7,365 nt of DNA from an uncultured Clostridia bacterium (GCA_947588775.1 CANPZQ010000097.1:1-7365), one strand, 5' to 3'; positions 1-6,333 are shown, counted from the stretch's first letter. Notes: generated by a model not told the origin, from the letters alone. A program made the numbers and translations.

Positions 1-9
1 TTCCCGAAT

Positions 10-47
10 CCCGTCCCCCGAAGCCCGCAGGGCCGAGAGGGGACGGG
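10..47. repeat. GC-rich inverted repeat (hairpin)
   Basis: CCCGTCCCC at 10-18 pairs perfectly with GGGGACGGG at 39-47. Inside the loop, GCCC (23-26) and GGGC (30-33) can form a second short stem. No T-tract follows on either strand within the window, so a Rho-independent terminator is not well supported. It may be a dispersed intergenic repeat or the end of an upstream transcription unit outside the window. Confidence 0.55.
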
Positions 48-130
48 TGAGGGACAGGCCTTTAGCAAGTTAGAAGATATAGCGTCAGAACGTTAGAAAA
101 CAGCCCCCCTGCACCTATCCAAAGCCCCAT

Positions 131-167
131 CTATCCTCTAACTCTCTATCCGTCTATCTTCTATTTT
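131..167. repeat. Degenerate 7-8 nt tandem repeat (CTATCTT-like)
   Basis: The trinucleotide CTA recurs at 131, 138, 146, 154 and 161 (spacings 7, 8, 8, 7), each time in a CTATCTT/CTATCCT/CTAACTC-like unit. The same units occur at 6371-6404: TCTATCTTCTAT and CTATCCTCTAA are both exactly shared between the two places. This looks like a dispersed, slippage-prone intergenic repeat. No function can be read from the sequence. Confidence 0.7.
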
Positions 168-215
168 CCACAACCCGCCCCGCCCCTTGCGCCCCTAAAA
201 TCGTTATATTGCAGT

Positions 216-244
216 TTGACTTTTTTTAATATCGGAGTTATAAT
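216..244 (+). promoter_or_regulatory. Sigma-A type promoter of the MATE gene
   Basis: TTGACT (216-221, 5 of 6 matches to the -35 consensus) is followed after exactly 17 bases by a perfect TATAAT (239-244). Transcription would start near 251, leaving an A-rich leader of about 68 bases before the start codon. I see no riboswitch fold or attenuator hairpin in that leader. Confidence 0.85.
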
Positions 245-318
245 AGATTCCGTGAATTTTTGAAAAACCCGTAAAACAACAGGTATTTAACCCAAATTAA
301 CGAAAAAGGAAGATTGAC

Positions 319-1752
319 ATGGACTCATCTCAGGCAAACGCCTTCGTCAGGCTGTGGGCTAAAATCCGGGAGGTTTTTTCTCCGAAGGATATGTCCGTCG
401 GCGCGCCGGCGATGCGCATAGCCGAATTCGCGATACCGATGCTCGTCGGAAATATCGCGCAGCAGCTTTACAACACCGTCGATACCATCGTCGTCGGAAA
501 ATATGTCGGCGACAACGCGATTTCCGCGGTAGGTGGCGCGGCCCCGGTTTTAAACCTTATGCTCGCGCTCATGATTGGCCTCTCGACCGGCGTCGGAATC
601 CTCGTTTCCCAGTATTTCGGCGCGAAGGACCGCGAAATGCTATCACTCACAATCGGCAACTGCATAACCCTGACCGCCGTCGGCTCGGCGATAATAATGC
701 TTGTCGGCTCGCTGGTAACGTCGCCGCTTCTGCGCGCCCTCGCTACGCCGGAGGGCGAAATCTTCAACTGGTGCCGCGACTACCTTCTCGTCTGCTTTAT
801 CGGCATAATCGGGACTTTTTACTACAACATTCTCTCCGGCGTTCTCCGCGGAATGGGCGACTCGTTCTCTGCGCTCGGCTTCTTGGTGATTTCCGCCTCT
901 CTGAATATCTTCCTCGACCTCTGGTTCGTCGCGGGACTTCGTTTAGAGGTATTCGGAGTTGCCCTCGCAACGGTAATTTCACAGGCTATTTCGGCGTTCT
1001 GCTGTTTTTTGAAGATGCTTCGTATGAAGTCCGTTTTCGACATAAAGCCGAAATACTTCCGTTTAACTAAGATAACGATTGAAACCCTCCGCCTCGGAAT
1101 CCCCTCGGGGCTCACTCAGGCTATTTTCTCGGTCGCGATGCTCATCGTTCAGCGCCTCACCAACAGCTTCGGCGAAACGGTAATGGCGGCAAACGTAGTC
1201 GTAATGCGCGTCGACGGCTTCGCGATGATGCCGAACTTCTCCTTCGGTCAGGCGATGACTATGTACACCGGCCAGAACGTCGGCGCGAGAAAATTTGACA
1301 GAATCAAAAAGGGAACAATCCAAGGTACCATCATGGCAGTCGGCACCTCGGCGGCGTTTTTGGGGCTTATACTCCTCTTCGGCCATACGATAATGGGCCT
1401 TTTCACCGATACCGAGGAGCTTATCGAGATGAGCTACGGAATGATGTGCATACTCGCCGCCGGCTACGTCGCGATGGGCGTAACACAGAGCCTCGCGGGG
1501 GTAATGCGCGGCGCGGGCGACACCATGACCCCGATGTGGATTTCCCTCTTTACGACGGTCGTCCTGCGCGTCCCGGTCGCATACGCGATAGCGTATCTTA
1601 CAAGAACCCCGTCACTGCCGAAGGGCGACTACCACGCTATTCCGATTTCGCTTCTTATTTCATGGCTCGTCGGAATGCTCGTCCACGTCGCGGCGTTTCT
1701 GGCGGGAAGGTGGAAGCGGCGGATTCCCGACTACGACGGCACGCAGTTATAA
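319..1752 (+). CDS. MATE family multidrug/sodium efflux transporter
   Basis: This is a polytopic inner-membrane antiporter of the MATE family, which exports cationic drugs or metabolites using a proton or sodium gradient. At 477 residues it has the usual length plus about 30 extra polar N-terminal residues. The family start 'RIAEFAIPMLVGNIAQQLYN' (33-52) leads to an Asp at 55 in the first membrane helix, the position used for cation coupling in DinF-like MATEs. The two-lobe architecture shows as an internal echo: GVLRGMGDS (174-182) and GVMRGAGDT (394-402), with SQYFGA (97-102) and GQNVGA (318-323) in equivalent halves. The start is set by AAGGAAG at 306-312, six bases before the ATG. It is transcribed alone from a strong promoter and closed by a terminator. 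The substrate cannot be predicted. Confidence 0.95.
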   Translation: MDSSQANAFVRLWAKIREVFSPKDMSVGAPAMRIAEFAIPMLVGNIAQQLYNTVDTIVVGKYVGDNAISAVGGAAPVLNLMLALMIGLSTGVGILVSQYFGAKDREMLSLTIGNCITLTAVGSAIIMLVGSLVTSPLLRALATPEGEIFNWCRDYLLVCFIGIIGTFYYNILSGVLRGMGDSFSALGFLVISASLNIFLDLWFVAGLRLEVFGVALATVISQAISAFCCFLKMLRMKSVFDIKPKYFRLTKITIETLRLGIPSGLTQAIFSVAMLIVQRLTNSFGETVMAANVVVMRVDGFAMMPNFSFGQAMTMYTGQNVGARKFDRIKKGTIQGTIMAVGTSAAFLGLILLFGHTIMGLFTDTEELIEMSYGMMCILAAGYVAMGVTQSLAGVMRGAGDTMTPMWISLFTTVVLRVPVAYAIAYLTRTPSLPKGDYHAIPISLLISWLVGMLVHVAAFLAGRWKRRIPDYDGTQL

Positions 1753-1770
1753 AACAAGTCCAAAAATTTT

Positions 1771-1810
1771 CCCTCAAAATCCGAGAAAATCGGAATTTTG
1801 AGGGATTTTT
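1771..1810 (+). terminator. Rho-independent terminator of the MATE gene
   Basis: CCCTCAAAATCCGA (1771-1784) pairs with TCGGAATTTTGAGGG (1790-1804), with one bulged base and a GAAAA loop. ATTTTT follows at 1805-1810. It starts 18 bases after the stop codon of the transporter gene. Confidence 0.88.
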
Positions 1811-1843
1811 CCTCTTTAAGTCCGTTTTTTTGTACTTAAGCCG

Positions 1844-1852
1844 TGATATAAT
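1844..1852 (+). promoter_or_regulatory. Extended -10 promoter of the small gene
   Basis: TGATATAAT contains a TGn extension directly before a perfect TATAAT (1847-1852). The -35 region at the right distance is only a T-rich run, so the extended -10 would have to carry recognition. The predicted start near 1859 gives a leader of about 40 bases. Its place just after the MATE terminator and before a strong ribosome binding site supports an independent transcript for the small gene. Confidence 0.65.
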
Positions 1853-1899
1853 CATATCGTCAAAGGAAGTACAACGACCCGAACTCAAGGAGGTACACT

Positions 1900-2010
1900 A
1901 TGAAAGGTTACGACGTTTCAAACGGCTACATGGGCTGCATCGACGGCAAATACATGCTTTTCGTCAGCGAAGAGGAATACCGCGAATACTACGAGGAAAA
2001 CATCGGATGA
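1900..2010 (+). CDS. Small acidic, tyrosine-rich protein of unknown function (36 aa)
   Basis: A 36-residue reading frame begins MKGYDVSNGYMGCIDGKYML and ends in a Glu/Tyr-rich tail (EEEYREYYEENIG). Six of 36 residues are Tyr and eight are acidic, with one Cys (13) and no membrane segment or signal peptide, so a small soluble cytoplasmic protein is likely. Support for a real gene is contextual and strong: AAGGAGG at 1887-1893 sits six bases before the ATG, an extended -10 promoter lies upstream, and a terminator begins nine bases after the stop. The pattern of a Gly-Tyr-Met-Gly core followed by a Tyr-Met-Leu-Phe-x-Ser/Thr-Glu segment is reminiscent of short conserved hypothetical proteins of Clostridia, but this is recollection and was not searched. 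No function can be assigned. Confidence 0.8.
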   Translation: MKGYDVSNGYMGCIDGKYMLFVSEEEYREYYEENIG

Positions 2011-2018
2011 GCTGAAAT

Positions 2019-2054
2019 AAAGGCCGGGACACAAAACTCCCGGCCTTTGCTTTT
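2019..2054 (+). terminator. Strong terminator, probably bidirectional
   Basis: AAAGGCCGGGA (2019-2029) and TCCCGGCCTTT (2038-2048) form a perfect 11-bp stem with an 8-base loop, followed by GCTTTT. It begins nine bases after the small gene's stop. On the minus strand the same stem lies just past the end of the M56 gene (2067) and is followed by ATTTC after the CCTTT arm, so it probably also ends that convergent operon. Confidence 0.9.
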
Positions 2055-2066
2055 ATTGGAGATAAT

Positions 2067-5000
2067 CTACGACGCTGTGAAAATGTCGCCGACTTTGATG
2101 GTGTAAAGCGTGCCGTCGATATTGCGCTCCAGCGTTTCTGAGGTTTCCGTCACTTCGAGCTTATTTTCGCCGGCAGGCTTTAATTTCACGGTTTTTCCGT
2201 CGGAGAATTGAACCGTAATTTCCTTTTCGCTGTCGATGGAGAATTCAAGTGGCGCGCCCGGCTCGGCGGCTTCGTAATCCGCACCATAGAGCCGGCACTC
2301 GCCGGTTCTTCGGAACGTCAGAATAGCCATGCAGTTGCCCTCGGAATCGAACGGACAGGCGTACATGCTGTCGTAAACAATTCCCGAGCCGTCATAGTTG
2401 AAATGTTCGAACACTTTCGATTTCAGCGCCTCGGCACCACGCTGCATCTCCGAAGCCGAATCTTCACGGAATACCGACTCGTCAAAGTCAGTAGTTTCCC
2501 CGGTCCAGTCGCTGTAGCGGCTGTAGTTATATATCTTATAGCCGTAGACGTTGTCCGCCGTGGAGATGATTAGCGACATCATCCCGTTTCTAACCAACGG
2601 ATTATTCCTTTCGGCATCAATCAGCTTTTCAGCAGCTTCCTCGGCATATTCGCTTTGTTCGGGATCTGTATATGTCGACGCCGCGGCCAGGATTCCCCTG
2701 CAATAGGGCCGATTCTCAACGTCCCGCAAATCCCTTACGTCATAGCTTATCCAGAGAATCATTTTATTGGACTTTGTATCCCGTTTTTCAAGCTTCAGAT
2801 TGCTCACCTCAAAGTCCTTGCCGCAGCCCGCCATTATCGCCGAGAGGATTTCTTTCCTGATAAATTCCTCGTTTTCGCTGTAAACCGTTTCAATGTCGAT
2901 ATTTTCCGCCCGGCCTTGCTCCGAGATCGGCTTATAGCTGTCGAAGCGGTCGGTGGTGTAGTGATAATCATATCCCGCAATCTTAATATCGTTGACGAAG
3001 GTTTCAAATCTCAGAACGGTGTACATATATTCGTCCTCGTCGCCCTGAGAAAGAAGCTGCCGCCTGAATTCCACTACGGTATAACCGCCGTCCTGTGTGA
3101 CGGCGTAGCCGCTGTATTTGTTTGAAACGCTCCAGCCGTAGCCGCCGTCGTCATAGGTATATGTCTTTCCACCGACGTCTTTATAGCGCATACGCGAGAT
3201 TTCTTCTTCGGCAAGGCTGTCGGAGAAAAGCCCGCGCAGAAAATCGGTCACGTCGCCGTACTCGGTGAAGCCCTTCTCCGTGACCGGGTAGAGATACTGC
3301 GAGTCGCGGTATACCGGCTCTGCGCCCTCCGCGTCGTAATCGAGTGCGCCGTAGCAGAAGGCTCTTTCATAGAAGATGAAGTCGTTAATCTTTGAAACTA
3401 TCATCGACTCGAACGCCCCTGCCGACACTCCTGATTCCGGCGCGTCCTCGTCGGCGAAGATGTTTATTTTCCGCCCGAATTCGTCGGTTCCGTCGCCCGT
3501 TTTTCTGTCGACGGTATATGTCGCATAGGTCGCCTCGCTCCCGCCGGTGGTTGAAATCACCGAAATAATCGCCCTGCCGTCGTCAAGACAGGCTTCCTCC
3601 GCGGCGACGGGGTTAATTCTCTCCGTAAAGAGGTTGTCGCGGCAGAAAAAGCGAAGCGCGGCGTTCGCAAGCTCAAAATCGTCCCTGCCCTCCGGGAAGT
3701 CGAACCCGGTGTTTTCGGTAATCGGCACAAATGGCGTCGTCCCGAGGTCGGAGGTGAAATGGATACTCGCGCATACCGCGCGGCAGCCGATGGCGGGGGA
3801 GAGCGTGAGCTGGGTGACGCAGTATTGTCCCCGGTCGTTCAAATCCTCCTGCCAGATTTCCGCCATAATCATTCCGTCGCCGCTTTTACATGACAGCGTG
3901 AACTCTTCGCTCAACAAAAGCCCGCTCGCCGCCGCCTCTTCGGAAACATACGCCCTTCCGTCGACGTCCGTTATTCCGCCCTGCGAGATAAGCCGCCCGG
4001 CAAGCTTCTCCGAGAACGCGGCGTTAAGCATATTTTCGACCGCCTCGTAGCTTTCATACCCCTCTTCGGAAACGGGTCGGTAGAGCTTTCCGTCAAGCTC
4101 TATTGTTTCGCCGTCGGTTTCGCCGCCGTACTGCCCTAAAATTCCGCGGTAGTCAACCATCGCTTCAACGACCTTTTCTACCGCTTCAAGCTCGGCGGAA
4201 TCGTCATCGCTCTTTTCCTCTTCGGGAATATTTCCGACAGGCTCCGCCGTAAAGTGCGGGCCGGCGTATTCATCTGCCAGAATATTTTCAATATTGAACC
4301 TGTAGACCACGCCGTATGAGTTCAGAACGCCGAATACAAGCGAATTCGGTTCGCCGCCCTTTTGGACCGCGGTGCGGGTGAAGCATGCCCCGACGTCCTG
4401 TCCGTTTACATCGCCGCCGATTTGGGACATATCGCCCGTCAGAAGCCGCGGCTCGCCGTCCTTAACGGCGTAGAACGCGCCGAGCGATGATTCTTCGCCG
4501 TGATAGCAAAGCTCTGCAATCGGCACGTCGAGGTCGTAGGCGAAAAGATACCCCATACCGTAATTCTCAATCCTGAAGTGCTCCTGAGAACCGCCGATAA
4601 ACTCCGCGGGAGCGTTATATGCCGCGCCGACCGTCTTTCCGTCGACGCTTATTCCGAGCTTAAGCCGCGCGGCGCGAATGTCGCCGGGGTTTTCGGAATC
4701 GCGGTAGACCTCTTCCCCCAAAAGAAGAGCCGTACAGCCGTCGAGCTCCTCTTTCCCGAAAAACACCTTTTCTGCGGCCTTTTCACGCAATATCTCCGGG
4801 TTCGCGGCCTCTTCGGGTTCAAGGTATGGAATATCCGCCGTCATGGCGTTAAGATAGCCGTCGAACTCGTCGGGAAGCTTTCCGTCCTTTTTCCTGCCCG
4901 TCGCGTTCGTAAGAAGGCATACCGCCGCCACGGCGATAACCGCGACCGCCGCGACGGTAGCCGCCGCCGTCGGCTTCTTTATTTTCAACACTTCTTTGAT

Positions 5001-5834
5001 TCTTGTTTTGATGCTCGATTCGCCGAAGCCGAGCATTCCGCTGAACGCGAGGCCGTTTTGCATCATCGAGATATTCAGGAGCGCGTTGGCGTAGTCCTTT
5101 CGGCCCTGCTCCCCGATTCCCTCGAGCGCGATTTCGTCGCAGGAAAGCTCCATGTCCGAGGTCATCAGCCCGATACCGAGCCATACCAGCGGGTTGAACC
5201 AGTGAAGCGAGAGAAGCGGCACGCACAAAAGCTTCGCGATATAGTCCCGCCTGCGGATATGCGCGCGCTCATGCCTTAAAACGCAGAGCCTGTCCGTTTC
5301 GCATAGCCCGTCGGGAAGATAGATTTTCGGTCGGATTACGCCGAAAACAAAGGGCGTTGAAATATTTTTGCAGATAAAGTATCCGCCCGCGTTTTCGGAG
5401 GCTTTGACCCGCCTTGCGACGGAAATATATCTTAAAACATTGAATATAAGAACCGCCGCCGCGCCGATTGCCCAAACAACTGTCAAAACCGCAAAAAGGC
5501 TCACTGGGGAGCTTTCGGGCGCGGGAGCGTCGGGCAGAACGCCCTGAATGTCTATTTCCCCGGCCGGCGCGGGCGATGCATCAAAGAAAACCGGCGCGGA
5601 CGTGGGAATATACTCCATTCGGTTTGAATCGACCGAGGGTTTGAAAATATTAAATAAGCTTATTACCGACGAGAACGAAACCGGGCAGAGAAACCTCACC
5701 GCCGGAATCGCCCAGAGCATATAGCAATACTTTTTCGGGGCTCGGCGAAGCGGCTTCCTCAAAAGAATAAGTATTATAACTATCAGCGAGCCGGTGACGC
5801 TCATGTTCAGGACGGTGCGAAGGATTTCGGCCAT
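2067..5834 (-). CDS. BlaR1-like M56 membrane metallopeptidase with giant extracytoplasmic region containing two IseA-like modules
   Basis: Predicted zinc-protease signal transducer of the M56/BlaR1 family, 1255 residues against about 600 for classical BlaR1. Numbered from the ATG, membrane helices lie near 4-26, 36-63, 111-137, 203-225 and 289-311. The zinc motif HERAH is at 188-192, with the downstream family motif E-L-S-C-D-E (229-234) supplying the likely third ligand. The segment STPFVFGVIRPKIYLP (159-174) and FGESSIKTRIKEVL before the last helix are typical of the family. The remaining 940 residues should be outside the cell. They hold two diverged repeats (about 549-704 and 807-969) resembling IseA-type DL-endopeptidase inhibitor domains. 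No SxxK/KTG penicillin-binding sensor is evident. TGATG overlap with the repressor gene implies coupled translation. GGAGG lies 7 bases before this ATG and only 4 before the in-frame GTG at 5837, so the ATG is preferred. Ligand unknown. Confidence 0.88.
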   Translation of the reverse strand: MAEILRTVLNMSVTGSLIVIILILLRKPLRRAPKKYCYMLWAIPAVRFLCPVSFSSVISLFNIFKPSVDSNRMEYIPTSAPVFFDASPAPAGEIDIQGVLPDAPAPESSPVSLFAVLTVVWAIGAAAVLIFNVLRYISVARRVKASENAGGYFICKNISTPFVFGVIRPKIYLPDGLCETDRLCVLRHERAHIRRRDYIAKLLCVPLLSLHWFNPLVWLGIGLMTSDMELSCDEIALEGIGEQGRKDYANALLNISMMQNGLAFSGMLGFGESSIKTRIKEVLKIKKPTAAATVAAVAVIAVAAVCLLTNATGRKKDGKLPDEFDGYLNAMTADIPYLEPEEAANPEILREKAAEKVFFGKEELDGCTALLLGEEVYRDSENPGDIRAARLKLGISVDGKTVGAAYNAPAEFIGGSQEHFRIENYGMGYLFAYDLDVPIAELCYHGEESSLGAFYAVKDGEPRLLTGDMSQIGGDVNGQDVGACFTRTAVQKGGEPNSLVFGVLNSYGVVYRFNIENILADEYAGPHFTAEPVGNIPEEEKSDDDSAELEAVEKVVEAMVDYRGILGQYGGETDGETIELDGKLYRPVSEEGYESYEAVENMLNAAFSEKLAGRLISQGGITDVDGRAYVSEEAAASGLLLSEEFTLSCKSGDGMIMAEIWQEDLNDRGQYCVTQLTLSPAIGCRAVCASIHFTSDLGTTPFVPITENTGFDFPEGRDDFELANAALRFFCRDNLFTERINPVAAEEACLDDGRAIISVISTTGGSEATYATYTVDRKTGDGTDEFGRKINIFADEDAPESGVSAGAFESMIVSKINDFIFYERAFCYGALDYDAEGAEPVYRDSQYLYPVTEKGFTEYGDVTDFLRGLFSDSLAEEEISRMRYKDVGGKTYTYDDGGYGWSVSNKYSGYAVTQDGGYTVVEFRRQLLSQGDEDEYMYTVLRFETFVNDIKIAGYDYHYTTDRFDSYKPISEQGRAENIDIETVYSENEEFIRKEILSAIMAGCGKDFEVSNLKLEKRDTKSNKMILWISYDVRDLRDVENRPYCRGILAAASTYTDPEQSEYAEEAAEKLIDAERNNPLVRNGMMSLIISTADNVYGYKIYNYSRYSDWTGETTDFDESVFREDSASEMQRGAEALKSKVFEHFNYDGSGIVYDSMYACPFDSEGNCMAILTFRRTGECRLYGADYEAAEPGAPLEFSIDSEKEITVQFSDGKTVKLKPAGENKLEVTETSETLERNIDGTLYTIKVGDIFTAS
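2928..3416 (-). repeat. Second copy of internal protein repeat (IseA-like module B)
   Basis: This segment encodes about residues 807-969 of the M56 protein. Its core reads LYPVTEKGFTEYGDVTDFLR, followed by a conserved F-S-x-x-L-A and a K-D-V-G-G-K-T-Y strand. It matches the first copy position by position around Y-x-P-V-S/T-E-x-G, Y-x-x-V, F-L/M-L and F-S-x-x-L-A. The DNA is not visibly identical, so the duplication is old. Assignment to the IseA fold rests on motif memory, not a profile search. Confidence 0.6.
3723..4190 (-). repeat. First copy of internal protein repeat (IseA-like module A)
   Basis: This segment encodes about residues 549-704 of the M56 protein. The core LYRPVSEEGYESYEAVENML is followed by AAFSEKLAG and a D-V-D-G-R-A-Y strand, the same order of elements as in the second copy about 264 residues later. 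In the IseA-like families I recall, a Y-x-P-V-x-x-x-x-F/Y opening, a helix ending in a phenylalanine, and a D-G-K/R-x-Y strand recur. The fold assignment is inference. Confidence 0.6.
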
Positions 5835-6196
5835 CACTTTCCCTCCCCGTCGGTGTACTCGTCAATCAGCCGTTTAAGCTCCTCGGCCTCCTCGCGGGTC
5901 AGCTTTTCGCGCTTTAAAAACGCCGTCAGAAACATCGGCAGCGAGCCGCTGTAGCCGTTTGAAATAACCTCGCCGGAGCGCGTCTGCCAGACCTCCGCCT
6001 TTGAAACGAGCGGGGTTATTACGCTGTTTTCGCTCCTGATTGCGCCCTTTAGCGCGAGCTTTTTCAGGACGGTGTAGACCGTTGATTTTTTCCAGCCGAG
6101 CCTTTCGTAGGCGAGCGCGGCAAGCTCGCCGGAACGCGGCTGCTCCCGCTCCCAAATCAGCTCCATAAGCTTCATTTCGCCGTTTGAAATGTTCAT
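5834..6196 (-). CDS. BlaI/MecI/CopY family transcriptional repressor
   Basis: A 120-residue winged-helix repressor, the usual family length, expected to bind its operators as a dimer and to be inactivated through the membrane protease encoded next to it. The N-terminal winged helix spans about 1-70, opening ISNGEMKLMELIWE, with the recognition helix near 36-51 (KKSTVYTVLKKLALKG). The C-terminal dimerisation part (about 80-117) ends in the family pattern KLTREEAEELKRLIDE. Aligned by eye to staphylococcal MecI, the Asn-Phe cleavage bond corresponds to Ala92-Phe93 here, so cleavage, if it occurs, uses a different P1 residue. AAGGAG at 6204-6209 (plus-strand coordinates) lies seven bases before the ATG. 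The stop overlaps the M56 start (TGATG). Two palindromes in the promoter point to autoregulation. No beta-lactamase or copper ATPase is adjacent, so the inducer is unknown. Confidence 0.93.
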   Translation of the reverse strand: MNISNGEMKLMELIWEREQPRSGELAALAYERLGWKKSTVYTVLKKLALKGAIRSENSVITPLVSKAEVWQTRSGEVISNGYSGSLPMFLTAFLKREKLTREEAEELKRLIDEYTDGEGK

Positions 6197-6219
6197 TATA
6201 TCACTCCTTCCGCCGTTTA

Positions 6220-6235
6220 GTCTATAACTATAGAC
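6220..6235. promoter_or_regulatory. Operator O2 of the BlaI-type repressor
   Basis: GTCTATA-AC-TATAGAC is a perfect 7-bp dyad around a 2-bp centre. It lies about 10-25 bases downstream of the predicted transcription start and just before the ribosome binding site. Its centre is 32 bp (about three helical turns) from the centre of O1, so two repressor dimers could sit on the same DNA face. Same half-site (GTCTAT) as O1; assignment to this repressor is inference from position. Confidence 0.8.
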
Positions 6236-6243
6236 CTATCCGG

Positions 6244-6275
6244 CAAATTCAGTCTATCACAATAGACCGAATTTG
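6244..6275. promoter_or_regulatory. Operator O1 of the BlaI-type repressor
   Basis: The core GTCTAT-CACA-ATAGAC (6252-6267) is extended outward by CAAATTC (6244-6250 less the mismatch base at 6251) and GAATTTG (6269-6275). This gives 14-bp arms with one mismatch. The core covers five of six bases of the -10 hexamer and fills the spacer, so binding would block polymerase directly. The half-site differs from the TACA/TGTA sites known for staphylococcal BlaI/MecI and for CopY. Confidence 0.82.
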
Positions 6276-6279
6276 TCAA
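6251..6279 (-). promoter_or_regulatory. Promoter of the repressor-M56 operon
   Basis: On the minus strand, a perfect TTGACA (plus-strand 6274-6279) is followed after 17 bases by TAGACT (6251-6256, 4 of 6 matches to TATAAT). Transcription would start near 6244, giving a leader of about 48 bases. The imperfect -10 is fully embedded in operator O1, which may explain its departure from consensus. Confidence 0.82.
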
Positions 6280-6312
6280 TAGGTGCGAAAAATTTTTTTC
6301 AGGAAATTTTTG

Positions 6313-6333
6313 GGGGAAGCAAACCGCTTCCCC
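6313..6333 (-). terminator. Hairpin after the phosphatase gene, weak terminator candidate
   Basis: GGGGAAGC (6313-6320) and GCTTCCCC (6326-6333) form a perfect 8-bp GC-rich stem with a 5-base loop. It stands between the phosphatase stop and the next promoter on the same strand, where a terminator would be expected. However, on the minus strand it is followed by CAAAAATTTCC, not a T-tract, and on the plus strand by GGCCATAAAA, so intrinsic termination is doubtful. Confidence 0.4.

Larger units (their letters stand above)
1..215. other. Intergenic region with hairpin and purine/pyrimidine repeats, no gene seen
   Basis: No convincing gene lies before the MATE promoter. The first 50 bases hold a GC-rich inverted repeat. 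Positions 70-98 are purine-rich and positions 101-200 are strongly C/T-rich on the plus strand. TAGAAGATA at 71-79 is perfectly complementary to TATCTTCTA at 155-163, so the two halves could pair. Frame 1 is open from position 1 to a TAG at 94-96, but the reading has no start, is made of low-complexity Pro/Arg/Gly residues and then runs into the repeat. I do not call it a gene, although a fragment of an upstream gene cannot be excluded. Confidence 0.6.

Noticed and set aside
131..167. CRISPR-like array
   Set aside because: Units are 7-8 nt with no spacers and no cas genes nearby; it is a simple degenerate tandem repeat.
252..318. Riboswitch (for example guanidine-type) in the MATE leader
   Set aside because: The leader is about 68 bases, A-rich, and lacks the paired hairpins or conserved ACGR-type words of those RNAs.
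1446..2015. Long plus-strand frame overlapping the end of the MATE gene and the small gene
   Set aside because: It is out of frame with both, is Arg/Pro-rich as expected for a shadow of GC-rich coding DNA, and reads through a terminator and a promoter.
4500..5279. Plus-strand open frame of 259 codons antisense to the M56 gene
   Set aside because: Its composition is that of an antisense shadow. It has no ribosome binding site, and the minus strand carries recognisable protein motifs throughout.
2067..5834. Calling the pair a beta-lactam resistance regulator (blaI/blaR1)
   Set aside because: The family is right, but no penicillin-binding sensor domain or beta-lactamase gene is visible, so a beta-lactam role cannot be claimed.
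5835..5837. GTG as start of the M56 gene
   Set aside because: It adds only one residue. The ribosome binding site is too close to it (4 bases) and ideally spaced (7 bases) for the ATG at 5834. It cannot be excluded from sequence alone.
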